Position numbers and translations under genes: made by a program
Assembly: GCF_019303475.1 (NCBI RefSeq)
Contig: NZ_JABLSI010000025.1
Span: forward strand, 1-64,000
Length of the DNA stretch: 64,000 nt
From: Streptomyces sp. JJ38
Lineage (GTDB): Bacteria; Actinomycetota; Actinomycetes; Streptomycetales; Streptomycetaceae
Reading direction: 5' to 3'
The notes under the pieces: generated by a model
Seen by the model: only the letters and a program-made list of their open reading frames with translations
Told to the model about the DNA's origin: nothing
The model's database searches: none
In this document: positions 31,822 to 40,918 of the stretch, piece after piece
Numbering within the stretch: position 1 is the stretch's first letter
Layout of the letters: the number at the start of each line of letters is the position of its first letter

Positions 31822-33066
31822 ATGGGTTCCGAAGCCGACACCGCGCGGGACGACAGGCCACGCCGCACCTGGCGGCAGGCGACGCTGCGGTCACTGCAGA
31901 AGCTCGGGCGCAGCCTCCAGCTTCCGGTGGCGGCCCTGCCCGCCGCCGGGCTCGTCCTGCGGCTGGGCCAGCCGGACGTCCTCGGCGACGAGGGGCTCGG
32001 CTGGGACCGGCTGGCGGCCGTGTTCAGCGGGGCGGGGGCGGGCGTCATCGACAACATCGCGATCCTGTTCTGCGTCGGCGTCGCGATCGGCTTCGCCCGC
32101 AAGGCGGACGGTTCGACGGCCTTCGCCGCCGTCGTCGCCTACCTCGTCTTCGTCAACACCCTGGAGAGCGCCTTCACCGACCCCGTCACCGGGGAGCCGG
32201 TCAGCCCGGGGGTGCTCGGCGGCGTCGTGCTCGGCGTCGTCACCGCCAAGGTGTGGGAGCGCTACCACCGCACCCGGCTGCCGGACTGGCTCGGCTTCTT
32301 CAGCGGCCGTCGCTTCGTCCCCGTCGTGATGTCCCTCCTCGCCCTCGTGCTGGCCGTGGGCTTCGGGTACTGCTGGGCGCCGGTCGGCAACGCGCTGGAC
32401 AGCACGGCCGAGAGCCTGTCGGACCTCGGGGCGTGGGGGTCGGGCGTCTTCGGGGTGCTGAACCGGCTGCTCATCCCGTTCGGGATGCACATGCTCATCA
32501 ACACCTTCGCCTGGTACCAGTTCGGGGAGTACACGGACGAGGAGGGCGAGACCGTCAACGGCGACTTCTTCCGCTTCCTGGCCGGCGACCCGGACGCGGG
32601 GATGTTCATGACGGGCTTCTACCCGATCATGATGTTCGCCCTGCCCGCCGCCGCTCTGGCGATCGCGCACTGCGCCCGCCCCGAGCGCCGCAAGGCCGTC
32701 ACCGGCATGATGCTCTCGCTCGCGCTGACCTCGTTCGTCACCGGGGTCACGGAGCCCATCGAGTTCTCCTTCGTCTACCTGGCGCCCGTGCTCTACGGCA
32801 TCCACGCCCTGCTGACGGGCGTCTCGATGGCGGTGACGTGGGCGCTGGGCATCCGGGAGGGCTTCACGTTCTCCGCCGGGCTCTTCGACTACGTGCTGAA
32901 CTACGGCGAGGCCACGAAGCCCTGGCTGCTCATCCCCGTGGGCCTCTGCTTCGCGGTGGTCTACTACGTGCTCTTCCGCGTGGTGATCCTGCGGTTCGAC
33001 CTCAAGACGCCGGGCCGCGAGTCGGACGAGGAGATCGCCGCGATGGAACGGGAGAACCTGCGGTAG
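31822..33066 (+). CDS. nagE: PTS EIIC permease, N-acetylglucosamine type
   Basis: Membrane EIIC of 414 residues with about ten hydrophobic segments and no fused EIIA or EIIB. Sugar-binding signature GVTEPIEFSFVYLAP is present, as is LPVAALPAAGLVL at the start. ATG 31822 follows GGGAGAG; the longer upstream ORF is intergenic. It is divergent from the EIIB gene, with about 200 bp between. It imports and phosphorylates GlcNAc together with EIIB. Confidence 0.9.
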   Translation: MGSEADTARDDRPRRTWRQATLRSLQKLGRSLQLPVAALPAAGLVLRLGQPDVLGDEGLGWDRLAAVFSGAGAGVIDNIAILFCVGVAIGFARKADGSTAFAAVVAYLVFVNTLESAFTDPVTGEPVSPGVLGGVVLGVVTAKVWERYHRTRLPDWLGFFSGRRFVPVVMSLLALVLAVGFGYCWAPVGNALDSTAESLSDLGAWGSGVFGVLNRLLIPFGMHMLINTFAWYQFGEYTDEEGETVNGDFFRFLAGDPDAGMFMTGFYPIMMFALPAAALAIAHCARPERRKAVTGMMLSLALTSFVTGVTEPIEFSFVYLAPVLYGIHALLTGVSMAVTWALGIREGFTFSAGLFDYVLNYGEATKPWLLIPVGLCFAVVYYVLFRVVILRFDLKTPGRESDEEIAAMERENLR

Positions 33067-33117
33067 GGAACCCGCGGGCAGCGGGCCGCCGCGGTCGGGC
33101 CGACGGAGGCGGCGGCG

Positions 33118-33873
33118 TCAGAACGTGTAGACGGCGCCGGGGTGGGCCAGCTCCACGGGGCCGTCGAAGACGGCCTTCGCGTCCCGCAGGTTCACCTGGG
33201 CGTCCGTCCACGGCGGCACATGGGTCAGGACGAGCCGGGAGACCCCGGCGCGCTTGGCCGTCTCCCCGGCCTCGCGGCCGTTGAGGTGCAGCCCGGGGAT
33301 GTCCTCTTTGCCGTGCGTGAACGAGGCCTCGCACAGGAAGAGGTCGGCGCCCCGCGCCAGCTCCTCCAGCACGGGGGTCTCCCCGGTGTCGCCCGAGTAC
33401 GTCAGGACCGAGTCACCGTGCTCGACGCGGAACCCGTACGCCTCGACGGGGTGGTCCACGAGGGCGGTGCGGACGCGGAACGGGCCGAGGTCGAGGACGG
33501 CGCCGTCGGTCAGGGTCCGGAAGTCGAAGACCTCGCGCATCGCCGTCTCGGAGGGGGTGTCGGCGTGGGCGGTGGTCAGCCGCTCCTCCGTGCCGGCCGG
33601 GCCGTAGACCGGGAGCGCCGCGCAGCGCCCGCCCTCGAAGCGGAAGTAGCGCACGACGAAGTAGGCGCACATGTCGATGCAGTGGTCGGCGTGCAGATGG
33701 CTCAGGACGATCGCGTCGAGGTCGTAGAGCCCGCAGTGGCGCTGCAGTTCGCCCAGGGCCCCGTTGCCCATGTCGAGCAGCAGTCGGTAGCCGTCGGCCT
33801 CGACGAGGTAGCTCGAACAGGCCGACTCCGCGGACGGGAACGAACCCGAGCAGCCGACGACGGTGAGCTTCAT
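33118..33873 (-). CDS. MBL-fold metallo-hydrolase
   Basis: Beta-lactamase-fold hydrolase of 251 residues. The metal motif HxHxDH is present as SHLHADH; further ligands lie in LTYSGDTG and LTHVPPW. It resembles the ribonuclease Z/phosphodiesterase-like proteins conserved beside rph and rdgB in actinobacteria (the Rv1339 position, linked there to cyclic-AMP hydrolysis). ATG 33873 starts MKLTVVGCSGSFP. Confidence 0.9.
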   Translation of the reverse strand: MKLTVVGCSGSFPSAESACSSYLVEADGYRLLLDMGNGALGELQRHCGLYDLDAIVLSHLHADHCIDMCAYFVVRYFRFEGGRCAALPVYGPAGTEERLTTAHADTPSETAMREVFDFRTLTDGAVLDLGPFRVRTALVDHPVEAYGFRVEHGDSVLTYSGDTGETPVLEELARGADLFLCEASFTHGKEDIPGLHLNGREAGETAKRAGVSRLVLTHVPPWTDAQVNLRDAKAVFDGPVELAHPGAVYTF

Positions 33874-34081
33874 AGGGGTGGGAACCTCCGCGCAGCCCGG
33901 TAGGGGAGTCTCCGAGCGTAAGGGGCACCGGCTGCGCTCGCTCCTCAGGAACGCCACGGTGTGGGCGGAATCACCAGCGCGAGGGACGGCCCCCGCCGGG
34001 AGTGCGAGAGGGTTCGGACGGCCCCGGGGTCCCTGTCCGGACGGGCGCGGCGCGCTCGGGCAGGGGCCCGGAGGCTGTCCG

Positions 34082-35492
<1,411 letters not shown>

Positions 35493-35498
35493 GGGCAC

Positions 35499-35504
35499 AT
35501 CGTA
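35499..35504 (-). promoter_or_regulatory. -10 element for leaderless leader-ORF transcript
   Basis: TACGAT on the minus strand, followed by GTGCCC and then the ATG at 35492, placing the expected start of transcription on the A of the start codon. No clear -35 is seen. Confidence 0.45.
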
Positions 35505-35536
35505 GCGATTCCCGGACCCGCGATCGGACCGGCGTT

Positions 35537-36079
35537 TCATGATGCGGACGTTGGCGTCTCAGATCGCTCGGCCTCGGCCGCGGCGGCCGATCCGCCGGCC
35601 GATGTCCCGGACGGTGTTTCCCCCGGCGTCGTCGCGGGTGCCTGGGGCGCGGGGGCGTAGGCGTCGACGATCTGGACCTCCTCCTCGCTCACCTCGCCGT
35701 CCACGATGCGGAACGAGCGGAAGGAGAAGGGACCCTCCTCGTTACCGCACTCGGCGGTGGAGACGAGGACGTAGTGCGCGCCGGGCTCGTTCGCGTAGCT
35801 GATGTCCGTGCGCGAGGGGTAGGCCTCGGTGGCGGTGTGGGAGTGGTAGATGACCACGGGCTCCTCGTCGCGGTCGTCCATGTCCCGGTAGAGCTTCAGC
35901 AGGTCCGTGGAGTCGAACTCGTAGAACGTGGGCGAGCGGGCGGCGTTGAGCATGGGGATGAACCGCTCGGGGCGCCCCTGCCCCACCGGGCCGGCGATGA
36001 CGCCGCACGCCTCGTCCGGGTGGTCCTGCCGGGCGTGGGCCACGATCTGGTCGTGCAGCGTTCGGGTGATGGTCAGCAT
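35537..36079 (-). CDS. mec: JAMM/M67 zinc peptidase Mec
   Basis: Zinc-dependent isopeptidase of 180 residues that releases cysteine from CysO-cysteine. The JAMM motif is present: Glu in the DEACG region, then HSHTATEAYPSRTD with both His and the Asp. A Pro/Ala/Ser/Thr-rich C-terminal extension of about 45 residues is not part of the fold. ATG 36079 starts MLTITRT. It heads the mec-leader-cysO-cysM group. Confidence 0.93.
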   Translation of the reverse strand: MLTITRTLHDQIVAHARQDHPDEACGVIAGPVGQGRPERFIPMLNAARSPTFYEFDSTDLLKLYRDMDDRDEEPVVIYHSHTATEAYPSRTDISYANEPGAHYVLVSTAECGNEEGPFSFRSFRIVDGEVSEEEVQIVDAYAPAPQAPATTPGETPSGTSAGGSAAAAEAERSETPTSAS

Positions 36080-36331
36080 GGGGACGAGGATACGCAGCGG
36101 GTCCGGCGCCGTCCGAGAGCTGTTCGACGCTCGGGACGAAGGGGCGTTTCCACGGACACCGAACACCGGAGCACATCATCCCGGTTCGCCGGGACGCATA
36201 CGGGATGTTTTCCGGTCGCCATCGCCTGGAAAGCCGGATTCCCCGGCGGCCATCCACCTCGGACACTTATCGATGGTCACTACAGGCAATTTTTCACCCG
36301 CCGGAACAGCGGGCCGGACCGGAAAAGGCGA
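36080..36331. other. Intergenic region between mec and AGCS terminators
   Basis: Non-coding stretch upstream of mec; its promoter must lie here. Composition is less GC-rich around 36170-36310. No recognisable regulator site was found. Confidence 0.4.
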
Positions 36332-36369
36332 GTGCCCCCTGCCCGGATTTCACCGGACACAGGGGGCAC
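36332..36369 (-). terminator. Hairpin 2 after AGCS gene
   Basis: GTGCCCCCTG pairs perfectly with CAGGGGGCAC; an inner CCGG/CCGG pair lies in the loop. It is about 50 nt beyond the symporter stop. Confidence 0.7.
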
Positions 36370-36396
36370 CCGCCCGCGCAAGGGCGAAAGGCCGAA

Positions 36397-36416
36397 CCGG
36401 GGGGCTGGGCCCCCGG
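36397..36416 (-). terminator. Hairpin 1 after AGCS gene
   Basis: CCGGGGG pairs with CCCCCGG around a 6-nt loop, only a few bases after the symporter stop. Together with the next hairpin it forms a tandem terminator. Confidence 0.55.
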
Positions 36417-36421
36417 GGACG

Positions 36422-38002
36422 TCAGCTCTTCTGGACGGAGGCGGAAGCGGCCTCCTCGGCCAGCTCCGCGGCCTCGATCTCCTCCTCCGACTCGCCCGCG
36501 TCGCGGCGGCGGACGTAGTTGAGGACCTTCTTCAGCTCCCGCTTCACGATCGGGCCGAGCAGGTAGAGGCCCAGGATGTTGAAGAGGGCGGCCATGAACA
36601 GGGTGGAGTCGGCCAGCGAGACCAGCGTGCCCAGGCCGAGCAGCGCACCGGAGACGATGATGATCGAGAACAGGATCTTGTAGACGAGGTCACCGGTCTT
36701 GCTGTGGCCGAACAGGTAGCCCCAGCACTTGAGGCCGTAGTAGCCCCAGGTGATCACCGTGGAGAAGGCGAAGAGGACCACGGCCACGGTCAGCACGTAG
36801 GGGAACCAGGGCAGCGCGGTGTCGAAGGCGTCCGAGGTGATGGAGATACCGGCGCTCGTGCTGCCGTCGACCTCGTTGCCGGCGATGGCGTCCTCGCGGA
36901 CCTTCTGGTAGGCCGGGCCGCCCGCGATGATGATGGTCAGCGCGGTCATGGTGCAGATGACGACCGTGTCGATGAACGGCTCCAGCATGGCGACGAGGCC
37001 CTCGGTGGCGGGGCGCTTCGTCTTCACCGCGGAGTGGGCGATGGGGGCGGAGCCGATGCCCGCCTCGTTGGAGAAGGCGGCCCGCTTGAAGCCGATGATC
37101 AGGGCGCCGATCACACCGCCGGCGACACCCTCGGGGTTGAAGGCCTCGGTGACGATGGTGCCGAGGGCGTTGGGCACCTCGGTGATGTTGAAGCCGATGA
37201 CCAGCAGACAGGCGATCACGTAGAGGATGGCCATCGAGGGCACCAGTCGGCTGGTGACGGCGCCGATGCTGCGCATGCCGCCGATGAGGACGAGGGCCAC
37301 CAGACCGGCGATGACCACGCCGTAGAAGAGCGCGCCGCCGCTGGTCGCGAAGACGCTGTCGTCACCACCGGTGACGGAGACGACCTGCTCCAGCGACTGG
37401 TTGATCTGGAAGAGGTTGCCGCCGAAGAAGGTGAAGAACAGCAGGCTGAAGGCGGCACCGAAGGCCAGCACCTTGCCCAGCACCGGCTTGCCCAGCTCCG
37501 CGAGTCCCTTGCGCAGGTAGAGCATGGGACCGCCGTTGACGGTGCCGTCCGCGTTGAACTCCCGGTACTTCACGCCGAGCGTGCACTCGACGAACTTGGT
37601 GGCCATACCCAGGAGGCCGCACAGGATCATCCAGAAGGTGGCGCCGGGACCACCGATGGAGATCGCGATGGCGACACCCGCGATGTTGCCGAGGCCGACC
37701 GTGCCCGAGACGGCCGAGGTCAGCGCCTGGAAGTGGTTGACCTCGCCGGGGGCGTCCTTCTGGTCGTACTTGCCGCGCACCAGCCGGTAGGCGACCTTCA
37801 GGTGCCGGAACTGCGCGAGCCCGAAGTACGTTGAGAACACGAGACCGGCGACGACGAGCCAGCCGACGATGAGCGGGAAATCGGCTCCGAAGATGTTGAC
37901 CGTGTAGAAGACGATGTCGCCGAGGAAGTCGGCGACGGGTTCGAAGACGCCGTTCACGGCCTCGTCGACCGAATCGGTCCACGTGGTTTCGCTGGTTGCC
38001 AT
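36422..38002 (-). CDS. AGCS-family sodium:alanine/glycine symporter
   Basis: Sodium-coupled amino acid carrier of 526 residues with about ten to eleven helices. The family segments GGPGATFWMILCGLLGMATK and SNEAGIGSAPIAHSAV are present. The C-terminal tail is cytosolic and acidic. A structured leader (38043-38114) precedes it. Substrate alanine or glycine by family. Confidence 0.92.
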   Translation of the reverse strand: MATSETTWTDSVDEAVNGVFEPVADFLGDIVFYTVNIFGADFPLIVGWLVVAGLVFSTYFGLAQFRHLKVAYRLVRGKYDQKDAPGEVNHFQALTSAVSGTVGLGNIAGVAIAISIGGPGATFWMILCGLLGMATKFVECTLGVKYREFNADGTVNGGPMLYLRKGLAELGKPVLGKVLAFGAAFSLLFFTFFGGNLFQINQSLEQVVSVTGGDDSVFATSGGALFYGVVIAGLVALVLIGGMRSIGAVTSRLVPSMAILYVIACLLVIGFNITEVPNALGTIVTEAFNPEGVAGGVIGALIIGFKRAAFSNEAGIGSAPIAHSAVKTKRPATEGLVAMLEPFIDTVVICTMTALTIIIAGGPAYQKVREDAIAGNEVDGSTSAGISITSDAFDTALPWFPYVLTVAVVLFAFSTVITWGYYGLKCWGYLFGHSKTGDLVYKILFSIIIVSGALLGLGTLVSLADSTLFMAALFNILGLYLLGPIVKRELKKVLNYVRRRDAGESEEEIEAAELAEEAASASVQKS

Positions 38003-38408
38003 GGAAGACCTCTGCCTAGTGCGGCGGACGGTTGTGGGGGGTCACCGGCGGGGTTACCGGTGCTGGGGACCCAGGGAGACAGCGTGCACGCAAGGGGGTC
38101 GCCACGCAGTCTCCACCGAAATTCACTCAGGCGTTAGCCCCGCGCAAAAATCGGATTGGCTGTTCCTACCACGCAGAGCGACGGAAGTCATGTGGCATGG
38201 ATCACACGACCACATAACGGCCGGGTCACAGTCGGGATGAAGCCGGATATTCCGGTCATCCGATTCACAGAGTGACGATCGGAACACCGATTATCGACCC
38301 AAGATCGTTACTTTTCGTGATCTCCGCCGGTCGCCGGGGCGCAGACGGCCCCGGGGCGTGGTCAACCCGCCGACGCGGCAACCGGGTTGGCGGCGGAGCG
38401 GGACCGGC
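38003..38408. other. Intergenic: AGCS leader and promoter
   Basis: About 400 bp with no coding signal. The half next to the symporter contains two strong hairpins in its 5' leader; the central part (38130-38320) is AT-richer and likely holds the promoter. Near 38363-38389 a weaker 7-bp inverted repeat (CAACCCG/CGGGTTG) lies beyond the stop of the DUF2017 gene. Confidence 0.5.
38043..38114 (-). promoter_or_regulatory. Structured 5' leader of AGCS gene (unassigned cis-regulatory RNA candidate)
   Basis: On the minus strand GGAGAC-T-GCGTG pairs with CACGC-T-GTCTCC (11 pairs, one mismatch, 16-nt loop), followed by a CACCGG/CCGGTG hairpin closer to the start codon. The arms and palindrome GCGTGCACGC allow alternative pairings. 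It does not match the glycine riboswitch core I know. Confidence 0.4.
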
Positions 38409-39002
38409 TCACGGGACGAGCGTGGCGACCAGGGACTCCTGCAGGGCCCCCAGCCAGAGATAGGCCATGACGAGCGGCTTGCGCGGGTCGTCGTCGGACA
38501 GCCGGTAGAGGTCCTCGGCGTCGTCCTCGACCTCCAGCCGGGTGCCGATCGTCAGCCGCAGGTCGTTGAGCGCGCCCAGCCACTGGCGCGACTCCTCGGG
38601 GCTCAGCGTGAGCACCGCCGCTCCGGAGCCCTCGGCCGGCCGCAGCGTGTCCAGGGTGTGGACGACGGCCAGGCTGTCCGCGCGCTTGCGGTCGCGCAGC
38701 TCGTTCTCGGTGAAGCGACGGAACTCGGCGCCCGCCTCGCGGGCCGCGCGGTCCTGCCGCTCCCCCGGGCCGGTGTAGGCGTCCGGAAAGAGCCGGGCGA
38801 GCGCCGGGTCGCTGGGCGGTTCGCTGGGGCCGTCCGCGAAGAGCTCCGCGAGCGGGTCGTCGCCCGCCTCCGGCTCGTCCCCGGGCCCGATGAGTTCCAG
38901 CAGCTGGACGGCGAGACTGCGCAGGATGGAGACCTCCAGCTCGTCCAGGCCGATCGAGGCGCCGCCGGGCACGCTGGACGACGGTTCGAACTGCGCCGCC
39001 AT
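38409..39002 (-). CDS. DUF2017 family protein
   Basis: Protein of 197 residues, mostly helical, acidic, with a conserved end RKPLVMAYLWLGALQESLV. Its ATG shares a base with the clpS stop (TGATG), the fixed clpS-DUF2017 pairing of actinobacteria. Function unknown; probably linked to proteolysis or the cysteine carrier genes that follow in other genomes. Confidence 0.9.
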   Translation of the reverse strand: MAAQFEPSSSVPGGASIGLDELEVSILRSLAVQLLELIGPGDEPEAGDDPLAELFADGPSEPPSDPALARLFPDAYTGPGERQDRAAREAGAEFRRFTENELRDRKRADSLAVVHTLDTLRPAEGSGAAVLTLSPEESRQWLGALNDLRLTIGTRLEVEDDAEDLYRLSDDDPRKPLVMAYLWLGALQESLVATLVP

Positions 39003-39310
39003 CAGCGCTCCTGCTGGAGGGTCGCCCACAGGCCGTAGCCGTGCATCGCCTGCACGTCGCGCTCCATTTCCTCACGGGTACCGCTGGAGACGATCGCGCG
39101 GCCCTTGTGGTGGACGTCGAGCATGAGCCGGTGCGCCTTGTCCTTGGGATAGCCGAAGTAGGCCTGGAACACGTAGGTCACGTAGCTCATGAGGTTGACC
39201 GGGTCGTTGTGCACGACCGTCACCCAGGGGACGTCGGGCTCGGGTACCGCCTCGGCGGCCTCGCTCGCCTCGGTCCGTTCGATCTCCACGGGTACGGTCA
39301 CGGGTTCCAT
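39002..39310 (-). CDS. clpS: ClpS protease adaptor
   Basis: N-end rule adaptor of 102 residues that delivers substrates to ClpAP/Clp[19 protein letters not shown] forms the substrate pocket, and [16 protein letters not shown] the Clp-binding surface. ATG 39310 gives an acidic N-terminal extension of about 25 residues before the fold. Divergent from pncB. Confidence 0.95.
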   Translation of the reverse strand: MEPVTVPVEIERTEASEAAEAVPEPDVPWVTVVHNDPVNLMSYVTYVFQAYFGYPKDKAHRLMLDVHHKGRAIVSSGTREEMERDVQAMHGYGLWATLQQER

Positions 39311-39398
39311 GCTGCCACCGCCCCCGGGTGGGTGCGCAAACGGCCCGCGCCATCGGGGCGGCGCGTCACCCACGACGCCTCGAACGCGCGCCCGACCA

Positions 39399-39421
39399 AT
39401 ATCGTCACTCTGACGAGATAT
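39399..39421. promoter_or_regulatory. Imperfect inverted repeat upstream of pncB
   Basis: ATATCGTCA and TGACGAGATAT form a dyad with a two-base insertion in one arm, between clpS and pncB. A candidate -10 (TAGCAT, 39426-39431) follows, ending 7 nt before the pncB ATG, which suggests a nearly leaderless mRNA and makes the dyad a likely operator. Confidence 0.4.
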
Positions 39422-39438
39422 GGAGTAGCATCGCTGTC

Positions 39439-40785
39439 ATGGACGTTGCTGGAGAGCTGGGTCTGCCCGTCGCCGTGCCCTCGACGGCGCTGTTCACCGA
39501 CCACTACGAACTGACCATGCTGCAGGCGGCGCTGCGCCACGGCACGGCGCACCGCCGCTGCGTGTTCGAGGTCTTCACCCGCCGACTCCCGGAGGGCCGC
39601 CGCTACGGCGTCGTCGCGGGGACCGGGCGGGTCCTGGACGCCGTAGAGAACTTCCGCTTCGAGGAGGGCGTGCTGGACTTCCTGCGCGAGCGCCGCGTGG
39701 TGGACGAACCGACGCTGCGCTGGCTCGCCGACTACCGCTTCCAGGGCGACATCCGCGGCTATCCGGAGGGCGAGGTGTACTTCCCGGGCTCGCCGGTGCT
39801 CCAGGTGGAGGGCACCTTCGCCGAGTGCGTGCTGCTGGAGACGGTGATCCTCTCGATCCTCAACCACGACTCGGCCGTGGCCGCCGCCGCCTCCCGGATG
39901 GCCGTCGCGGCCGGCGGCCGGCCGCTGATCGAGATGGGGGCCCGCCGCACCCACGAGCTGTCGGCCGTCGCCGCCGCGCGGGCCGCGTACGTCGGCGGGT
40001 TCTCCTCGACGTCCGACCTGGCGGCGGGCTTCCGCTACGGCATTCCCACCGTGGGCACCAGCGCCCACGCCTTCACCCTGCTGCACGACACCGAGCGGGA
40101 CGCCTTCGTCGCCCAGGTCGAGTCCATGGGGCGCGGCACCACCCTGCTCGTGGACACCTACGACGTCGGCACCGCCGTCCGGGCGGCCGTGGAAGTCGCC
40201 GGGCCCGAGCTGGGCGCCGTGCGGATCGACTCGGGCGACCTGCTGATGCTCGGGCACCGGGTGCGCCGCCAGCTCGACGAGCTGGGCGCCCGGGACACCC
40301 GCATCATCGTCACCTCCGACCTCGACGAGTACGCCATCGCCTCGCTCGCCGCGGCGCCGGTGGACGCCTACGGCGTGGGCACCCGGCTGGTGACCGGGAG
40401 CGGCCACCCGACGAGCTCGATGGTCTACAAGCTGGTCGCCCGCGCGGACGGAGAGGGGCCGGACGCCCCGCTGCGTCCCGTGGCCAAGAGGTCGCTGGGC
40501 GGCAAGCTGTCGGTCGCCGGTGCCAAGTGGGCGGCGCGCCGGCCGGACGCCGAGGGGGTCGCCGAGGCCGAGGTGCTCGGCACCGGGGCGGTGCCGCCGG
40601 AGCTGGCCGGGCACGAGCTGCGCGTCGAGCTGGTGCGCGGCGGGAAGATCCTCGCCCGGGAGCCGCTGGACGTCCCGAGGGAGCGGCACCGGCGGGCCCG
40701 GGCCGGGCTGCCGCTGTCGGCGACGCAGCTCTCGCCGGGCGACCCGGTGCTGCCCACCGAGTACCTGCTGCCCCCGGCCGCCTGA
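39439..40785 (+). CDS. pncB: Nicotinate phosphoribosyltransferase
   Basis: NAD salvage enzyme of 448 residues. TDHYELTMLQAALRHG binds the substrate side and MGARRTHELSAVAAARAAYV carries the active-site His region. The phosphoribose site is in VRIDSGDL and later GTRLVT. ATG 39439 gives the family N-terminus (TALFTDHYELTM); the upstream in-frame extension is intergenic. Divergent from clpS as in mycobacteria. Confidence 0.95.
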   Translation: MDVAGELGLPVAVPSTALFTDHYELTMLQAALRHGTAHRRCVFEVFTRRLPEGRRYGVVAGTGRVLDAVENFRFEEGVLDFLRERRVVDEPTLRWLADYRFQGDIRGYPEGEVYFPGSPVLQVEGTFAECVLLETVILSILNHDSAVAAAASRMAVAAGGRPLIEMGARRTHELSAVAAARAAYVGGFSSTSDLAAGFRYGIPTVGTSAHAFTLLHDTERDAFVAQVESMGRGTTLLVDTYDVGTAVRAAVEVAGPELGAVRIDSGDLLMLGHRVRRQLDELGARDTRIIVTSDLDEYAIASLAAAPVDAYGVGTRLVTGSGHPTSSMVYKLVARADGEGPDAPLRPVAKRSLGGKLSVAGAKWAARRPDAEGVAEAEVLGTGAVPPELAGHELRVELVRGGKILAREPLDVPRERHRRARAGLPLSATQLSPGDPVLPTEYLLPPAA

Positions 40786-40792
40786 CGCGGCG

Positions 40793-40817
40793 CCCCGCGC
40801 CCCGTCGGGGCGCGGGG
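40793..40817. terminator. Bidirectional hairpin after pncB
   Basis: CCCCGCGCCCC pairs perfectly with GGGGCGCGGGG around a 3-nt loop between convergent pncB and the MMPL gene. It marks the left end of the biosynthetic cluster. Confidence 0.78.
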
Positions 40818-40918
40818 ACGCGCGGCCGGGGAGCCTCTCGGCCGAGCCCTTCCCGGGGACGGGGGCTGCGCTCGCCGGTCCTGCGCCTTCGGCGCAGACC
40901 TCCCCAGCGCGGCTGGGC

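Noticed and set aside
33067..33117. Terminator between nagE and the MBL gene
   Set aside because: Only a 6-bp self-complementary CCGCGG pair; not convincing in this GC content.
38003..38180. Glycine riboswitch before the AGCS gene
   Set aside because: The tandem aptamer cores and the linker expected of glycine riboswitches are not found.
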